DNA from: SIG575 sp045542485
GTDB taxonomy: Bacteria > Bacillota > Clostridia > Oscillospirales > Acutalibacteraceae
Direction of reading: 5' to 3'
Length of the DNA: 64,000 bases
Assembly (NCBI GenBank): GCA_045542485.1
Contig: JAZQLC010000052.1
Coordinates: 62,001 to 126,000, forward strand
Shown: piece after piece, positions 34,621-43,427 of the stretch
Layout: the number at the start of each line of letters is the position of its first letter
How positions within the stretch are numbered: position 1 is the first letter of the stretch
The notes under the pieces: model-generated
Databases searched by the model: none
What the model saw: only the letters and a program-made list of their open reading frames with translations
What the model was told of the DNA's origin: nothing
Position numbers and translations under genes: made by a program

Positions 34621-36375
34621 ATGGCACTTGACGGCATATTTTTAAAACAAGTAAAAAATGAAATTGAGCAGGAAGCAATTTCCATGCGTGTGGAAAAAGT
34701 ACATCAGCCCTCAAAAGAAGAGCTGGTGCTGATTCTTCGTGGCAGAAACGGTCAGAAAAAGCTTCTTCTTTCTGCACGAGCAAACAGTCCCCGTATACAT
34801 TTCACAACCCACGCACCTGAAAATCCAAAAACTCCGCCTATGCTCTGTATGCTGCTGAGAAAACATCTGACAAGCGCTATGATTACTTCTTTCCGTCAGG
34901 TGGACAGCGACAGAATTCTCTTCGTTGATTTTGATTCAACAAACGAAATCGGCGACAGAGTTTCCCTTTCTCTCGTAATCGAGATTATGGCGCAGCACTC
35001 AAATATTATTCTCATAAATTCCGACGGCGTTATCATCGACGCTCTGAAAAGAGTTGACCTGACAACATCTTCTGTCAGACAGATTCTTCCCGGACTTAAA
35101 TACGCTCTTCCTCCCAAGCAATTCAAGCTTGATTTGTTCACGGAAGGTGCAGAAAAAATCTGCGAAAGAATTCTCTCTTTCAGAAACAAAAATCTTTCAG
35201 GTGCCATTCTTTCATCTATTGAAGGCATCTCCCCCATCATCAGCCGTGAAATCGCTTTTACCGTTTCCGAAAACGATGATTTCTGTTCAGAACTTGACGA
35301 AAATAAAATTTTAAAATTAAAAGATGTAATTGAAAACATTCAGGCAACAATAAAGGAAGGCAGGACTGTTCCTTATATCGTAGAGGATGAAAATTCCAAG
35401 CCGACCGACTTTGCTTTTATGGAAATCAAGCAGTACGGCTCTGTCAGAAAAAGCGTCAGGGAAGAAAGTTTTTCCTCTCTTCTTGACAGATTTTACTATG
35501 AGCGTGACCGTCTTGAAAGAACCAAGCAGCGTTCCGATGACCTTTACAAAAAATTGAATAGTCTCATTCAGAGAACGGCTAAAAAAATCAATCTGCAGAC
35601 TGCTGAACTTGCGGAATGTGCAGACAGAGAAACTTTAAGAATCAATGCTGAACTGATTTCTGCAAATCTGTACAGACTTCCTAAAGGTGTTCCCTATTAT
35701 GAAATTGAAAATTACTATGACGAAAACAAAATTGTCAGAATAAAGGCTGACCCTGCGCTGACACCTACTGCAAATTCACAGAAATATTTCAAGGAATACC
35801 GTAAAGCAAAAACTGCAGAAAAAATGCTCACGGAACTTATTGAAAAAAACAAGGAAGAACTGGAATATCTTGAATCAGTTCTTGAATGTCTCAACCGCGC
35901 AGACGGTGAAGATGAAATCAATGAGATTCGTCGTGAACTTTCAGAAAATGGCTATCTTAAAATAAAGAGCAAAGATTCAAAAAACAAATCTCCCAAAACT
36001 CTGCCGCCGAAAAAGTTCATTTCAGATGACGGCTTTACAATTCTGGTGGGCAGAAACAACACACAGAACGATAAACTTTCACTGAAGACAGCGAGAGGAA
36101 ACGATATGTGGCTTCACACACAGAAAATACACGGCTCACACGTAATTATCGTTTCAGACGGCAGAGAAATTTCTGACCTTGCCATTGAACAAGCAGCAGT
36201 AATTGCCGCATATAACAGTAAGGCCAGATACTCTTCTCAGGTGCCCGTTGACTATACTCCTGCTAAAAATCTCAAAAAACCCAACGGTGCAAAACCAGGT
36301 CTCGTAATCTATCATATTTACAACACTCTGTTTGTAAAACCCGATGAAAAGCTTGTCGAAAAATTAATGCAGTAA
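34621..36375 (+). CDS. rqcH: Ribosome quality control factor RqcH (NFACT protein)
   Basis: RqcH binds stalled 50S subunits and recruits tRNA-Ala to add alanine tails that mark the nascent chain for decay. The NFACT-N domain is at the N-terminus, with the tRNA-binding Asp97-Arg98 pair (VDSDRILFVDF) at the same numbers as in Bacillus subtilis. A long coiled coil spans roughly residues 280-440, and the NFACT-R (DUF814) domain follows with TARGNDMWLHTQKIHGSH. The 584-residue length is typical. Older annotations call this family fibronectin-binding protein. It shares the promoter of the Nif3-like gene. Confidence 0.95.
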   Translation: MALDGIFLKQVKNEIEQEAISMRVEKVHQPSKEELVLILRGRNGQKKLLLSARANSPRIHFTTHAPENPKTPPMLCMLLRKHLTSAMITSFRQVDSDRILFVDFDSTNEIGDRVSLSLVIEIMAQHSNIILINSDGVIIDALKRVDLTTSSVRQILPGLKYALPPKQFKLDLFTEGAEKICERILSFRNKNLSGAILSSIEGISPIISREIAFTVSENDDFCSELDENKILKLKDVIENIQATIKEGRTVPYIVEDENSKPTDFAFMEIKQYGSVRKSVREESFSSLLDRFYYERDRLERTKQRSDDLYKKLNSLIQRTAKKINLQTAELAECADRETLRINAELISANLYRLPKGVPYYEIENYYDENKIVRIKADPALTPTANSQKYFKEYRKAKTAEKMLTELIEKNKEELEYLESVLECLNRADGEDEINEIRRELSENGYLKIKSKDSKNKSPKTLPPKKFISDDGFTILVGRNNTQNDKLSLKTARGNDMWLHTQKIHGSHVIIVSDGREISDLAIEQAAVIAAYNSKARYSSQVPVDYTPAKNLKKPNGAKPGLVIYHIYNTLFVKPDEKLVEKLMQ

Positions 36376-36381
36376 AAATGA

Positions 36382-36434
36382 ATATTTTCCTCTTCTCCGT
36401 CCAAACTATCCTTGACAGGAGGAGATGAAAATAT
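36382..36434 (+). promoter_or_regulatory. Long hairpin enclosing the ribosome binding site of the DUF378 gene
   Basis: Bases 36382-36398 and 36418-36434 pair over 17 positions (15 Watson-Crick, one G-U, one mismatch) around a 19-base loop. The right arm covers GGAGGAG and the first two bases of the ATG at 36433. It begins seven bases after the rqcH stop. Confidence 0.7.
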
Positions 36435-36663
36435 GCTTGATAAAATATCCTTGGTCCTCGTCATCATCGGTGCCCTCAACTGGGGCGGAATCGGTTTATT
36501 CCAGTTTGACCTTGTAGCGTGGATTTTCGGCGGTCAGGACGCAATCCTCAGCCGTATCGTTTACACCCTCGTTGCTCTTGCAGGTGTCTGGTGCATTTCG
36601 CTCTTGTTCAGAAGAACTGATGAGCTTGTGGAGTCAACAAGCATGAATGATGACGTGCACTAA
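36433..36663 (+). CDS. DUF378 family small membrane protein (YuzA-like)
   Basis: This 76-residue protein has two transmembrane segments. The DUF378 signature ISLVLVIIGALNWGGIGLFQFDLVAWIFGG is clear (cited by its core ALNWGGIGLF), with RIVYTLVALAGVWCI as the second helix. Function is unknown; relatives in Bacillus are often linked to stress or sporulation, but nothing here proves that. The ATG at 36433 follows GGAGGAG. The frame is open seven codons further upstream without a site. The start region is folded into a strong hairpin, so translation may be controlled. Confidence 0.88.
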   Translation: MLDKISLVLVIIGALNWGGIGLFQFDLVAWIFGGQDAILSRIVYTLVALAGVWCISLLFRRTDELVESTSMNDDVH

Positions 36664-36667
36664 AAAA

Positions 36668-36697
36668 ATACCGATATACGCAAAAGTATATCGGTAT
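36668..36697. terminator. Inverted repeat between DUF378 gene and sfp-type gene
   Basis: ATACCGATATAC (36668-36679) and GTATATCGGTAT (36686-36697) form a perfect 12-base stem with a six-base loop. An A run precedes it but only ATTT follows, so it is a weak plus-strand terminator or a protein-binding palindrome. The next start codon is 17 bases on. Confidence 0.55.
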
Positions 36698-36713
36698 ATT
36701 TCCGGAGAAAAAT

Positions 36714-37283
36714 ATGAAATATTACATAACAGAAATGAGCAGTTTTTCAGATGAAAAGCAGAAAGAGTTTTTTGATTTTCTTGATAAAGAAAAGAAAGGT
36801 GAATATCTCTCTGCCTCAAATGAAAACAGAAAAAAGTCAATTCTTCTCTCTCAGGGATTTGCAAAAGAAAAAATTGCTGAGGAGTTTTCTCTTGAAAAAA
36901 AAGATATTGTTTTTTCCGTAACAGAAAGAGGAAAACCTTACTGCAGAAGTCACAGAGAAATTTATTTTTCTCTCAGCCATTCAGGTGATTTTATCGCTCT
37001 GGCAATCAGCGACAGAGATGTGGGAATTGATATTGAAAAAATCCGTCAGGCTAAAGAAACTCTGGTAAAAAGAGTTTGCTGTGAAAATGAAATTTCCGCA
37101 ATTTTTTCTTCTGAAAATCCTGACGAAACTTTCACTGAAATCTGGACAAAAAAGGAAGCATATTTAAAAGCCCTCGGTACGGGAATCGACCGAGAGCTTA
37201 CATCAATTGATACAACAGACGAAACTCTTGATTTCACAACAGAGAAAAACGAAAATTTTATTGTTTCTGTTTTTTCTCTCTGA
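36714..37283 (+). CDS. Sfp-type 4'-phosphopantetheinyl transferase
   Basis: These enzymes move phosphopantetheine from CoA to a Ser of carrier proteins. The two family motifs are present: VGIDIEKIRQA near residue 103 with the metal-binding Asp, and FTEIWTKKEAYLKALGTG near 140-157 with Glu and Lys. SLSHSGDFIALAI precedes the first motif. At 189 residues it is a short Sfp-type form. No carrier protein or synthase cluster is in the window, so the partner is unknown. Its last 26 bases overlap the end of the convergent MFS gene; no terminator is visible between them. Confidence 0.9.
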   Translation: MKYYITEMSSFSDEKQKEFFDFLDKEKKGEYLSASNENRKKSILLSQGFAKEKIAEEFSLEKKDIVFSVTERGKPYCRSHREIYFSLSHSGDFIALAISDRDVGIDIEKIRQAKETLVKRVCCENEISAIFSSENPDETFTEIWTKKEAYLKALGTGIDRELTSIDTTDETLDFTTEKNENFIVSVFSL

Positions 37284-38499
37284 AGAAAATAAGACCTATG
37301 AAAATTATCAGCGGAAACAGAGCGGAAATCATCATTCCCGTTCTCAGACCTGCCTGTTCAGCATCAAGTGCAAAACGGGACGCAACAGATACTATCGCTT
37401 CGTTATGCTGTGCAGCATCTGAAACCTTTCCGGCAAGAGTAGGCCCGAATGAACAACCCAGATCTCCGCACAAGGCAAGTACGCTGAACATCGACGCTCC
37501 GCCTCTTGGAAATTTTGATGCAGCAATAGTCAGAGTGCCGGGCCACATAAGACTCACCCCGACTCCGCAAAGGGCACATCCTGCCAGTGAAAGATAAGGA
37601 TTAAGCGAGAGCGCGGCAGTAAGGTAACAGATGAATGCAAGAACAGAAAAAACCATAAGAAGCTTCTGCATATTTATCTTCTCTTCAAACTTTGCGCCGA
37701 AGATTCTTCCAAGGAACATAAACACAGCGAAAAGGCACGGCCCCAGCAAATCTCCCGTAACCTTGCTTACGCCAAGACCTTTTTCTGCAAACATTGAAGA
37801 CCACTGAACCATAGAAAGCTCCGAAGCTCCGCCGCCTATCATAACCACCATCGCAATTATAAAAAGCCTTGATGAAAAAAGCTCCTTCAAAGGGGTTTTT
37901 TCTTCTTTTGTGAGGGAAGGCTTCATCGGAACCAGCAAAAATCTTATGAAATTGTATGCAGGTAAAAGAGCAAGAATGAAAGCAAGAATATACCAGCTTC
38001 CCTCCCCGAAAAGCTTAAGAAAAACCGTTGTTACAATTACCGTCATACACTGACCCAGGCAATAGAACGAATGAAGAAAACTCATCGCACCACTGCCAAG
38101 TTCATCTGAAATCGAATCAACAATGGGACTCAGAACCGTTTCCTGAAAACCTGCACCGATTGCGTATATGACGGAGCATATAACAAGTCCCGCATATGAA
38201 TTTTCCATAACGCGCGGAAAAATTCCAAGAAGAAAAAGTCCCATGGCAGAAAAAGCGTGAGAAACAAGAGCAGTTGCTCTGTAACCCATTCTGTCTACAT
38301 ACTTTATACTGAAAATGTCAACTGCAAGTTGCGTTAAAAAAAGCACCGAAATCAGACTTGCAAGTTCTGAAATTGTTATGCCGAAAGATTTTCTGAATAT
38401 AACAAAAAGTAATGAGGGGAAATTATTTATAATTGATTGAACGGCAAAACCTATGTAGCAGGAAATCGCCGTGCTTTTATAAGTCAGTTTGCTTCTCAT
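37258..38499 (-). CDS. Major facilitator superfamily transporter
   Basis: The 413-residue protein has about 12 hydrophobic segments in two halves. FRKSFGITISELASLISVLFLTQLAVD and KYVDRMGYRATALV resemble the first two helices and the loop 2-3 motif of sugar-type MFS carriers; IGAGFQETVLSPIVDSI and LCGVGVSLMWPGTLTIAASKFP are typical of the FucP/GlcP-like group. Uptake of a monosaccharide is likely, and the divergent FucA-like gene suggests fucose or a related sugar, but this is inference. The 3' end overlaps the sfp-type gene on the other strand. Confidence 0.85.
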   Translation of the reverse strand: MRSKLTYKSTAISCYIGFAVQSIINNFPSLLFVIFRKSFGITISELASLISVLFLTQLAVDIFSIKYVDRMGYRATALVSHAFSAMGLFLLGIFPRVMENSYAGLVICSVIYAIGAGFQETVLSPIVDSISDELGSGAMSFLHSFYCLGQCMTVIVTTVFLKLFGEGSWYILAFILALLPAYNFIRFLLVPMKPSLTKEEKTPLKELFSSRLFIIAMVVMIGGGASELSMVQWSSMFAEKGLGVSKVTGDLLGPCLFAVFMFLGRIFGAKFEEKINMQKLLMVFSVLAFICYLTAALSLNPYLSLAGCALCGVGVSLMWPGTLTIAASKFPRGGASMFSVLALCGDLGCSFGPTLAGKVSDAAQHNEAIVSVASRFALDAEQAGLRTGMMISALFPLIIFIGLIFFREKKQKQ

Positions 38500-38527
38500 T
38501 TTTTACCTCGCAGAAATAATTTACACT

Positions 38528-38556
38528 ATTATACTATCTGACATATAATAAATCAA
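38528..38556 (-). promoter_or_regulatory. SigA-type promoter of the MFS gene
   Basis: On the minus strand TTGATT (38556-38551) and a perfect TATAAT (38533-38528) are 17 bases apart, 29 bases before the ATG. Confidence 0.78.
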
Positions 38557-38586
38557 CGATGTTTTTCAATTTTTTGGCGAAAAGCC

Positions 38587-38615
38587 TTGACTTTTTTTGT
38601 CAAAAAGAGTATTAT
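38587..38615 (+). promoter_or_regulatory. SigA-type promoter of the fucA-like gene, with a palindrome over the -35
   Basis: TTGACT (38587-38592) and TATTAT (38610-38615) are 17 bases apart. TTGAC and GTCAA (38587-38591 and 38599-38603) form an inverted repeat that covers the -35, a possible repressor site. Confidence 0.72.
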
Positions 38616-38652
38616 GAAATTCAAAATTTTTCGGTTATCGGAGATGTTTTTA

Positions 38653-39336
38653 ATGAACGAAAAACTTATTAAGGAACAAATTTGCGATGTCTGTCACAGA
38701 ATGTGGCAGTTAGGTTGGGTCGCTGCAAACGACGGCAACATCACAGTAAAACTTGATGACGGTAATTTCCTTGTAACTCCCTCAGGAACAAGCAAAAGCT
38801 TCATCACTCCTGAAATTCTCATTAAAGTTGACAAGGACGGAAATGTTCTTGAAGGACCTGAAGGCTACAAGCCCTCTTCTGAAATCAAGATGCACTTCCG
38901 TTGCTACGAAAAGAGAGATGATGTTGGTGCCGTTGTACACGCTCATCCCCCCGTTTCAACTGCTTTTGCAGTAGCACATATCCATATGGACGATTACATT
39001 ATGCCCGAATCAATCCTTACACTTGGTTCTGTGCCGATTGCTCCCTACGGAACTCCCTCAACAAACGAAGTTCCTGACGGAATTGAGCAGTTCCTTCCTG
39101 AGCACGATGCTATTCTTCTTGAAAACCACGGTGCTCTTACAATGGGCGTTGATCTTCTTACTGCTTATTACAGAATGGAAACTCTCGAGCTTTGGGCAAA
39201 AATCAGTATGAATGCAAGACTTCTCGGTGGTGGAAAAGAGATTTCAAAAGAAAACATTGACACTCTTATGGACCTGAGAATCAACAGATACAACATCACA
39301 GGCAAACACCCCGGATACAAAAAATACAATAAATAA
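38653..39336 (+). CDS. Class II aldolase, L-fuculose-phosphate aldolase-like
   Basis: FucA-type aldolases split L-fuculose-1-phosphate into lactaldehyde and dihydroxyacetone phosphate using zinc. NDGNITVKL and LVTPSGTSKSF bind the phosphate; KPSSEIKMH carries the catalytic Glu; VVHAHPP and LLENHGALTMG supply zinc His residues. The related RhaD, AraD and methylthioribulose enzymes share these, so the exact sugar is not certain; fucose is favoured by the GH29 gene and by closeness to FucA-type sequences. The ATG at 38653 follows CGGAGA and gives 226 residues, the normal length; the longer upstream frame covers the promoter. Confidence 0.85.
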   Translation: MNEKLIKEQICDVCHRMWQLGWVAANDGNITVKLDDGNFLVTPSGTSKSFITPEILIKVDKDGNVLEGPEGYKPSSEIKMHFRCYEKRDDVGAVVHAHPPVSTAFAVAHIHMDDYIMPESILTLGSVPIAPYGTPSTNEVPDGIEQFLPEHDAILLENHGALTMGVDLLTAYYRMETLELWAKISMNARLLGGGKEISKENIDTLMDLRINRYNITGKHPGYKKYNK

Positions 39337-39342
39337 AATCTA

Positions 39343-39386
39343 AAAATCACAGAGCGGAAATCATTTCGTTCTGTGATTTTCTTTTT
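39343..39386 (+). terminator. Terminator after the fucA-like gene
   Basis: AAAATCACAGA (39343-39353) pairs with TCTGTGATTTT (39370-39380), with a small inner AAA/TTT pairing, followed by CTTTTTT. Confidence 0.9.
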
Positions 39387-39395
39387 TAATATGTA

Positions 39396-39424
39396 TTGCA
39401 TTTTATCTCATAATATTGTAAAAT
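39396..39424 (+). promoter_or_regulatory. Probable promoter of recD2
   Basis: TTGCAT (39396-39401) and TAAAAT (39419-39424) are 17 bases apart, directly after the terminator and 30 bases before the ATG at 39455. Confidence 0.6.
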
Positions 39425-39454
39425 AAAATGATATATTATGTGGAGGAAAAAGCT

Positions 39455-41650
39455 ATGCCTGAAGGTAACGAAATTCAAATAACAGGCGTCGTGGAAAGCG
39501 TTACTTTCCGTAACGAGGAAAACGGCTTCACTGTGCTTGACCTCAACTGCGAAGGTGACCTTGTTACCGCGGTAGGCGTTCTTCCTCACATTGATGCAGG
39601 AGAAAACCTCAGACTTATGGGGCACTATGATTTCCATTCGTCCTTCGGCAGACAGTTCAGAATCAAGCTCTGCGAAAGGACAATGCCCAAAAGCACTGCT
39701 GACCTTCTGAAATATTTATCCTCAGGCGCAGTTAAAGAAATCGGTCCTGCAACTGCAACAAAAATCATTGACGCTTTCGGCGAAAACACCTTTGATGTTC
39801 TCGAAAATGACCCGGACAGACTTTCTACCATCAAGGGCATTTCAAAGTCAAAGGCCGTAAGGATTTCAAGGGCATTCAGAGAACAGTTTGCCATAAGAGA
39901 AATTATGATACGCCTTGAGCACTACGGTATGTCCCCCACGGAATGTCTCCACGCTTTCAAGGCTTTCGGCAACAAAACAATCGAGGTTATTGAGGATAAC
40001 CCTTACCTTCTTTGTGACGAAAGAATCGGAATCGGTTTTGAAAGAGCAGACGCTATCGCAAACAACCTTGTTATTGCACCTGACTCTGATTTCAGAACAA
40101 GAGCTGCAATTGTATATATAGTAAAGCACAATCTCTCAAACGGCCACACTTGTATTCCCAGACCAAAGCTTATTGAATCTGCCACAATGTTTCTTGAAAC
40201 CAGCGCACAAAAGGTCAGCGAACAGATTGATGTTGCTGTTCAGAATAAGCAACTGGTGGAAGAGGAATTCGGCGGCACTGATTACCTTTTCATACCTCAC
40301 ATTTATGTAGCAGAAAAGAAAATCTGCGACAGAATAAAGCTTCTTGTCCAGTTTCCCCCGGCAGGGAGCAAATCGTTAAAAAAAGACATTCAGAAAATTC
40401 AGGATGACAACAACATTTCCTATGAGGGCAAACAGCTTGAAGCAATCACAACTGCCGTAGAAAAAGGTGTTTTGATTCTTACGGGCGGTCCCGGTACAGG
40501 TAAAACAACAACAATCAACGGCATTATTGAACTTTTCGAAAATCAGGGACTGAAAACTGCACTCTGCGCCCCTACGGGAAGAGCAGCAAAGAGAATGTCC
40601 CAGGTTACGGGAAGAGAAGCAAAAACAATACACCGTCTTTTAGAGGTCGAATTTGATTCAGAAGAAAAACAGACCTTTGCAAGAAACATCAGAAATCCTC
40701 TCACTGTTCAGGCTGTGATTGTAGATGAGCTTTCAATGGTTGACGTGTGCCTTTTCGCTGCACTGCTTGACGCCCTGCCCCTGGGTTGCAGACTCATTAT
40801 GGTTGGCGACTCGAATCAGCTTCCTCCCGTCGGCTCAGGAAATGTCCTTCACGACCTTATAAATTCCAAACTCCTGCCTACCGTTGAACTGACAGAGGTT
40901 TTTCGTCAGGCTATGGAGAGTCTCATTGTCAGCAACGCCCACCGTATTGTAAAAGGTGAAAACGTTGACACAAACGATAAATCAGGCGACTTCTTCTTTA
41001 TGGGAAGAAGTGTCCCCTCTTCAGCTGCGCAGACTGTCAGCGACCTGCTTACGACCCGTCTGCCCAAAGCTTACGGATATTCTCCTCTTGATGACATCCA
41101 GATTCTCTGCCCCTCACGAAAAGGCGAAACAGGCTCAATAAACATAAACAGACTTATACAAATGTTTCTCAATCCTCCGTCACCGGATAAAAAGGAAGTT
41201 AATTCTCAGGGCAGAATTTTCCGTGAGGGTGACAAGGTGATGCAGGTAAAAAACAATTACGACATCATCTGGAAAAAGGAAGATGAAACGGGCTCGGGAA
41301 TTTTCAACGGCGACATAGGAATCCTGAAGAAAATCGACCTTAAGGAAGGAACAATGAAAATTGTTTTCGACGACAAGGTTACGGAATATCCTACTGAAAG
41401 TTTTTCTGAACTTGAACTTGCGTACGCAATCACAGTCCATAAAAGTCAGGGCAACGAATTTGACGCAGTTATTATGCCTCTCATCGGTCTGCCTCAACAG
41501 CTTTCTTACAGAAATCTTCTCTACACTGCTGTGACAAGAGCAAAAAAACATATGATTATTGTAGGAAGTGTGGAAGAGATGAGAAATATGATTGCTAACA
41601 ATAAAAAATCCAAAAGATATTCTTCACTTAAATGGATGCTTGAAAAATGA
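39455..41650 (+). CDS. recD2: RecD2-type ATP-dependent DNA helicase
   Basis: RecD2 is a 5'-to-3' SF1 helicase that works without RecBC and helps DNA repair. The N-terminal third has an OB-like part and helix-hairpin-helix repeats (GPATATKIIDAFG, IKGISKSKAVRI). The motor follows: Walker A LTGGPGTGKTTTINGI near residue 345, VDELSMVD (motif II), GDSNQLPPVGSG (motif III) and the C-terminal AYAITVHKSQGNEFDAVI with TAVTRAKKHMIIVG. Start ATG at 39455 follows GGAGG; the ATG at 39428 has no good site and lies next to the -10. The 731-residue length is typical. Its stop overlaps the comF start by ATGA. Confidence 0.94.
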   Translation: MPEGNEIQITGVVESVTFRNEENGFTVLDLNCEGDLVTAVGVLPHIDAGENLRLMGHYDFHSSFGRQFRIKLCERTMPKSTADLLKYLSSGAVKEIGPATATKIIDAFGENTFDVLENDPDRLSTIKGISKSKAVRISRAFREQFAIREIMIRLEHYGMSPTECLHAFKAFGNKTIEVIEDNPYLLCDERIGIGFERADAIANNLVIAPDSDFRTRAAIVYIVKHNLSNGHTCIPRPKLIESATMFLETSAQKVSEQIDVAVQNKQLVEEEFGGTDYLFIPHIYVAEKKICDRIKLLVQFPPAGSKSLKKDIQKIQDDNNISYEGKQLEAITTAVEKGVLILTGGPGTGKTTTINGIIELFENQGLKTALCAPTGRAAKRMSQVTGREAKTIHRLLEVEFDSEEKQTFARNIRNPLTVQAVIVDELSMVDVCLFAALLDALPLGCRLIMVGDSNQLPPVGSGNVLHDLINSKLLPTVELTEVFRQAMESLIVSNAHRIVKGENVDTNDKSGDFFFMGRSVPSSAAQTVSDLLTTRLPKAYGYSPLDDIQILCPSRKGETGSININRLIQMFLNPPSPDKKEVNSQGRIFREGDKVMQVKNNYDIIWKKEDETGSGIFNGDIGILKKIDLKEGTMKIVFDDKVTEYPTESFSELELAYAITVHKSQGNEFDAVIMPLIGLPQQLSYRNLLYTAVTRAKKHMIIVGSVEEMRNMIANNKKSKRYSSLKWMLEK

Positions 41651-42333
41651 AAAGAATAAAAGAAAAAGCCGTCAGAATAAATCTGCTTCAAAGGCTCATC
41701 TATACTAACCGTTGTCCGTTATGTACAGAGGTTATTCCCGTTTCCGAAAAAATTTGCACAACCTGCGACAGCGAAAGATACCGTGTTTCTCAGGCAGAAG
41801 CATCACGATTTTCAACTGTCGGCAAAAGCTTTGACAGATACACCTGCCCTTTTTACTATGACGGCGGTATCCGTGACGGAATCCGTTTTTTCAAATATCA
41901 CGGCTACAAAAGATTCTCGGAATATTTTGCAGAAGAAATGATTAAGGTTATCGAAAGAGATTATTCCGACGAAGACCCCGATTTTATAACCTGCGTACCT
42001 GTAACAAAAAGAAAAGAATCCGAAAGAGATTATAATCAGTGCGTTTTTCTTCTGAAGCACCTCGCCCGTGCTTTCGGATACATAAAAACTCCTGACCTGC
42101 TTACAAAGATAAAAGAAACACCAAATCAGGTCAGCCTCAGCAAAAAAGAAAGACACAAAAATCTCAATAGCGCTTTTAAAGCGAACGAAAAATATAACCT
42201 GCAGGGAAAAACCATTCTTCTCTGCGATGATGTTATAACAACAGGCAGCACTCTTGATGAATGCGCAAAAGCTTTGAAAAAGGCAGGAGCAGAAAGAGTT
42301 ATCTGCGTCACTATTGCAACTGCAAGAAACTGA
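41647..42333 (+). CDS. comF: ComF family protein (phosphoribosyltransferase-like)
   Basis: ComF proteins have an N-terminal zinc finger and a PRTase domain and are needed for DNA uptake in Bacillus and Haemophilus. The zinc finger is CPLCTEVIPVSEKICTTC near residues 24-41. The PRTase part has the KYHGYKR segment, FITCVPVTKRKESERDYNQ and the PRPP loop ILLCDDVITTGSTLDECAKAL. The 228-residue length is typical. Its ATG overlaps the recD2 stop, so the two are coupled. The GGAGG of mreB lies just after its stop. Confidence 0.92.
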   Translation: MKRIKEKAVRINLLQRLIYTNRCPLCTEVIPVSEKICTTCDSERYRVSQAEASRFSTVGKSFDRYTCPFYYDGGIRDGIRFFKYHGYKRFSEYFAEEMIKVIERDYSDEDPDFITCVPVTKRKESERDYNQCVFLLKHLARAFGYIKTPDLLTKIKETPNQVSLSKKERHKNLNSAFKANEKYNLQGKTILLCDDVITTGSTLDECAKALKKAGAERVICVTIATARN

Positions 42334-42349
42334 AAGGAGGTCGGAAGTA

Positions 42350-43396
42350 ATGCTTGGCACCAACATAGGAATAGACCTTGGAACAACATCAACTGTAATT
42401 TATGTGGAAGGCAAAGGAATCGTAATCTCTGAGCCGTCTGCAATTGCCTATGACAGCGAAACGGGCGACATAATCGCAGTCGGCACAAGAGCATATGAGA
42501 TGTATGAAAAAACACCCGATTGCATAACGGTAGTGAAGCCTCTCGAGGACGGCGTTGTTTCCGATTTCACCGCAACGCAGCATATGCTCAGCTGGTATCT
42601 TCACAAGGTTGCAGGATATAAATTTTTCAAACCCAACATTGTTGTCTGTATGCCCTCGGGCGTTACAGACCTTGAAAAAAGAACGCTTCTTGACATCGCC
42701 ACACTTTCAGGTGCAGGAAGAGCCTGTCTTATTGAAGAGCCCCTGGCTGCTGCCGTGGGTGCAGGAATAAAGATGAGCAACCCCTCAGGTACACTCGTTG
42801 TGGATATCGGCGGCGGCACAACTGATATCGCCGTCATCACTATGGGAAGCATCGCTGTTTCTGCCTCTGTAAAAGGTGCAGGAAACGGTTTTGACAAAGC
42901 AATCAAAAACTATCTCAAAAGAGAGAGAAACATCATTGTAGGACTGAAAACGGCTGAAAATATAAAGAAACAGATTGCCTGTGCAAGATTCAGACAAGAC
43001 GAAATAACTATCCTCGCAAAAGGCAAGGACTATATAACAAATCTTCCCACATATTTTGAAATTTCATCCGCTGAGGTTTTCCTCGCTATGCGAGAAACTC
43101 TTGAAAACATCCTTGACGGAATATACTCCGTTATGGAAAAAACATCACCCGACCTTGTTTCCGACATTATGAAAAACGGAATTTACATCACAGGTGGCGG
43201 CGCTCTCATTCTTGGTATGGACGAAATGATTGAGCACAGAACGGGAATCAGGACCTTTATTGCCGACGACCCGCTCAACTGCGTTGCAAAGGGAACAGGT
43301 ATGGCACTTAAAGATATCAATATTCTTCAGAACAACGGCTACATCTTCAAAACCCGTGAACAGGTCAAGGGTTACAGTGAAGACAGTTCAACATAA
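42350..43396 (+). CDS. mreB: Rod shape-determining protein MreB
   Basis: MreB is the bacterial actin that guides side-wall synthesis. The actin-fold nucleotide motifs are GIDLGTTSTVIYVEG (phosphate 1), VVDIGGGTTDIAVITMG (phosphate 2) and ITGGGALILGMDE (adenosine). CMPSGVTDLEKR and IEEPLAAAVGAG are MreB-like. Start ATG at 42350 follows AAAGGAGG and gives 348 residues; the earlier in-frame ATG at 42314 lies within comF. mreC and mreD do not follow, so this may be a stand-alone mreB or an Mbl-type paralogue. Confidence 0.93.
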   Translation: MLGTNIGIDLGTTSTVIYVEGKGIVISEPSAIAYDSETGDIIAVGTRAYEMYEKTPDCITVVKPLEDGVVSDFTATQHMLSWYLHKVAGYKFFKPNIVVCMPSGVTDLEKRTLLDIATLSGAGRACLIEEPLAAAVGAGIKMSNPSGTLVVDIGGGTTDIAVITMGSIAVSASVKGAGNGFDKAIKNYLKRERNIIVGLKTAENIKKQIACARFRQDEITILAKGKDYITNLPTYFEISSAEVFLAMRETLENILDGIYSVMEKTSPDLVSDIMKNGIYITGGGALILGMDEMIEHRTGIRTFIADDPLNCVAKGTGMALKDINILQNNGYIFKTREQVKGYSEDSST

Positions 43397-43427
43397 AACG
43401 ACTACAACTTAAGGAGGTTTAACTATA

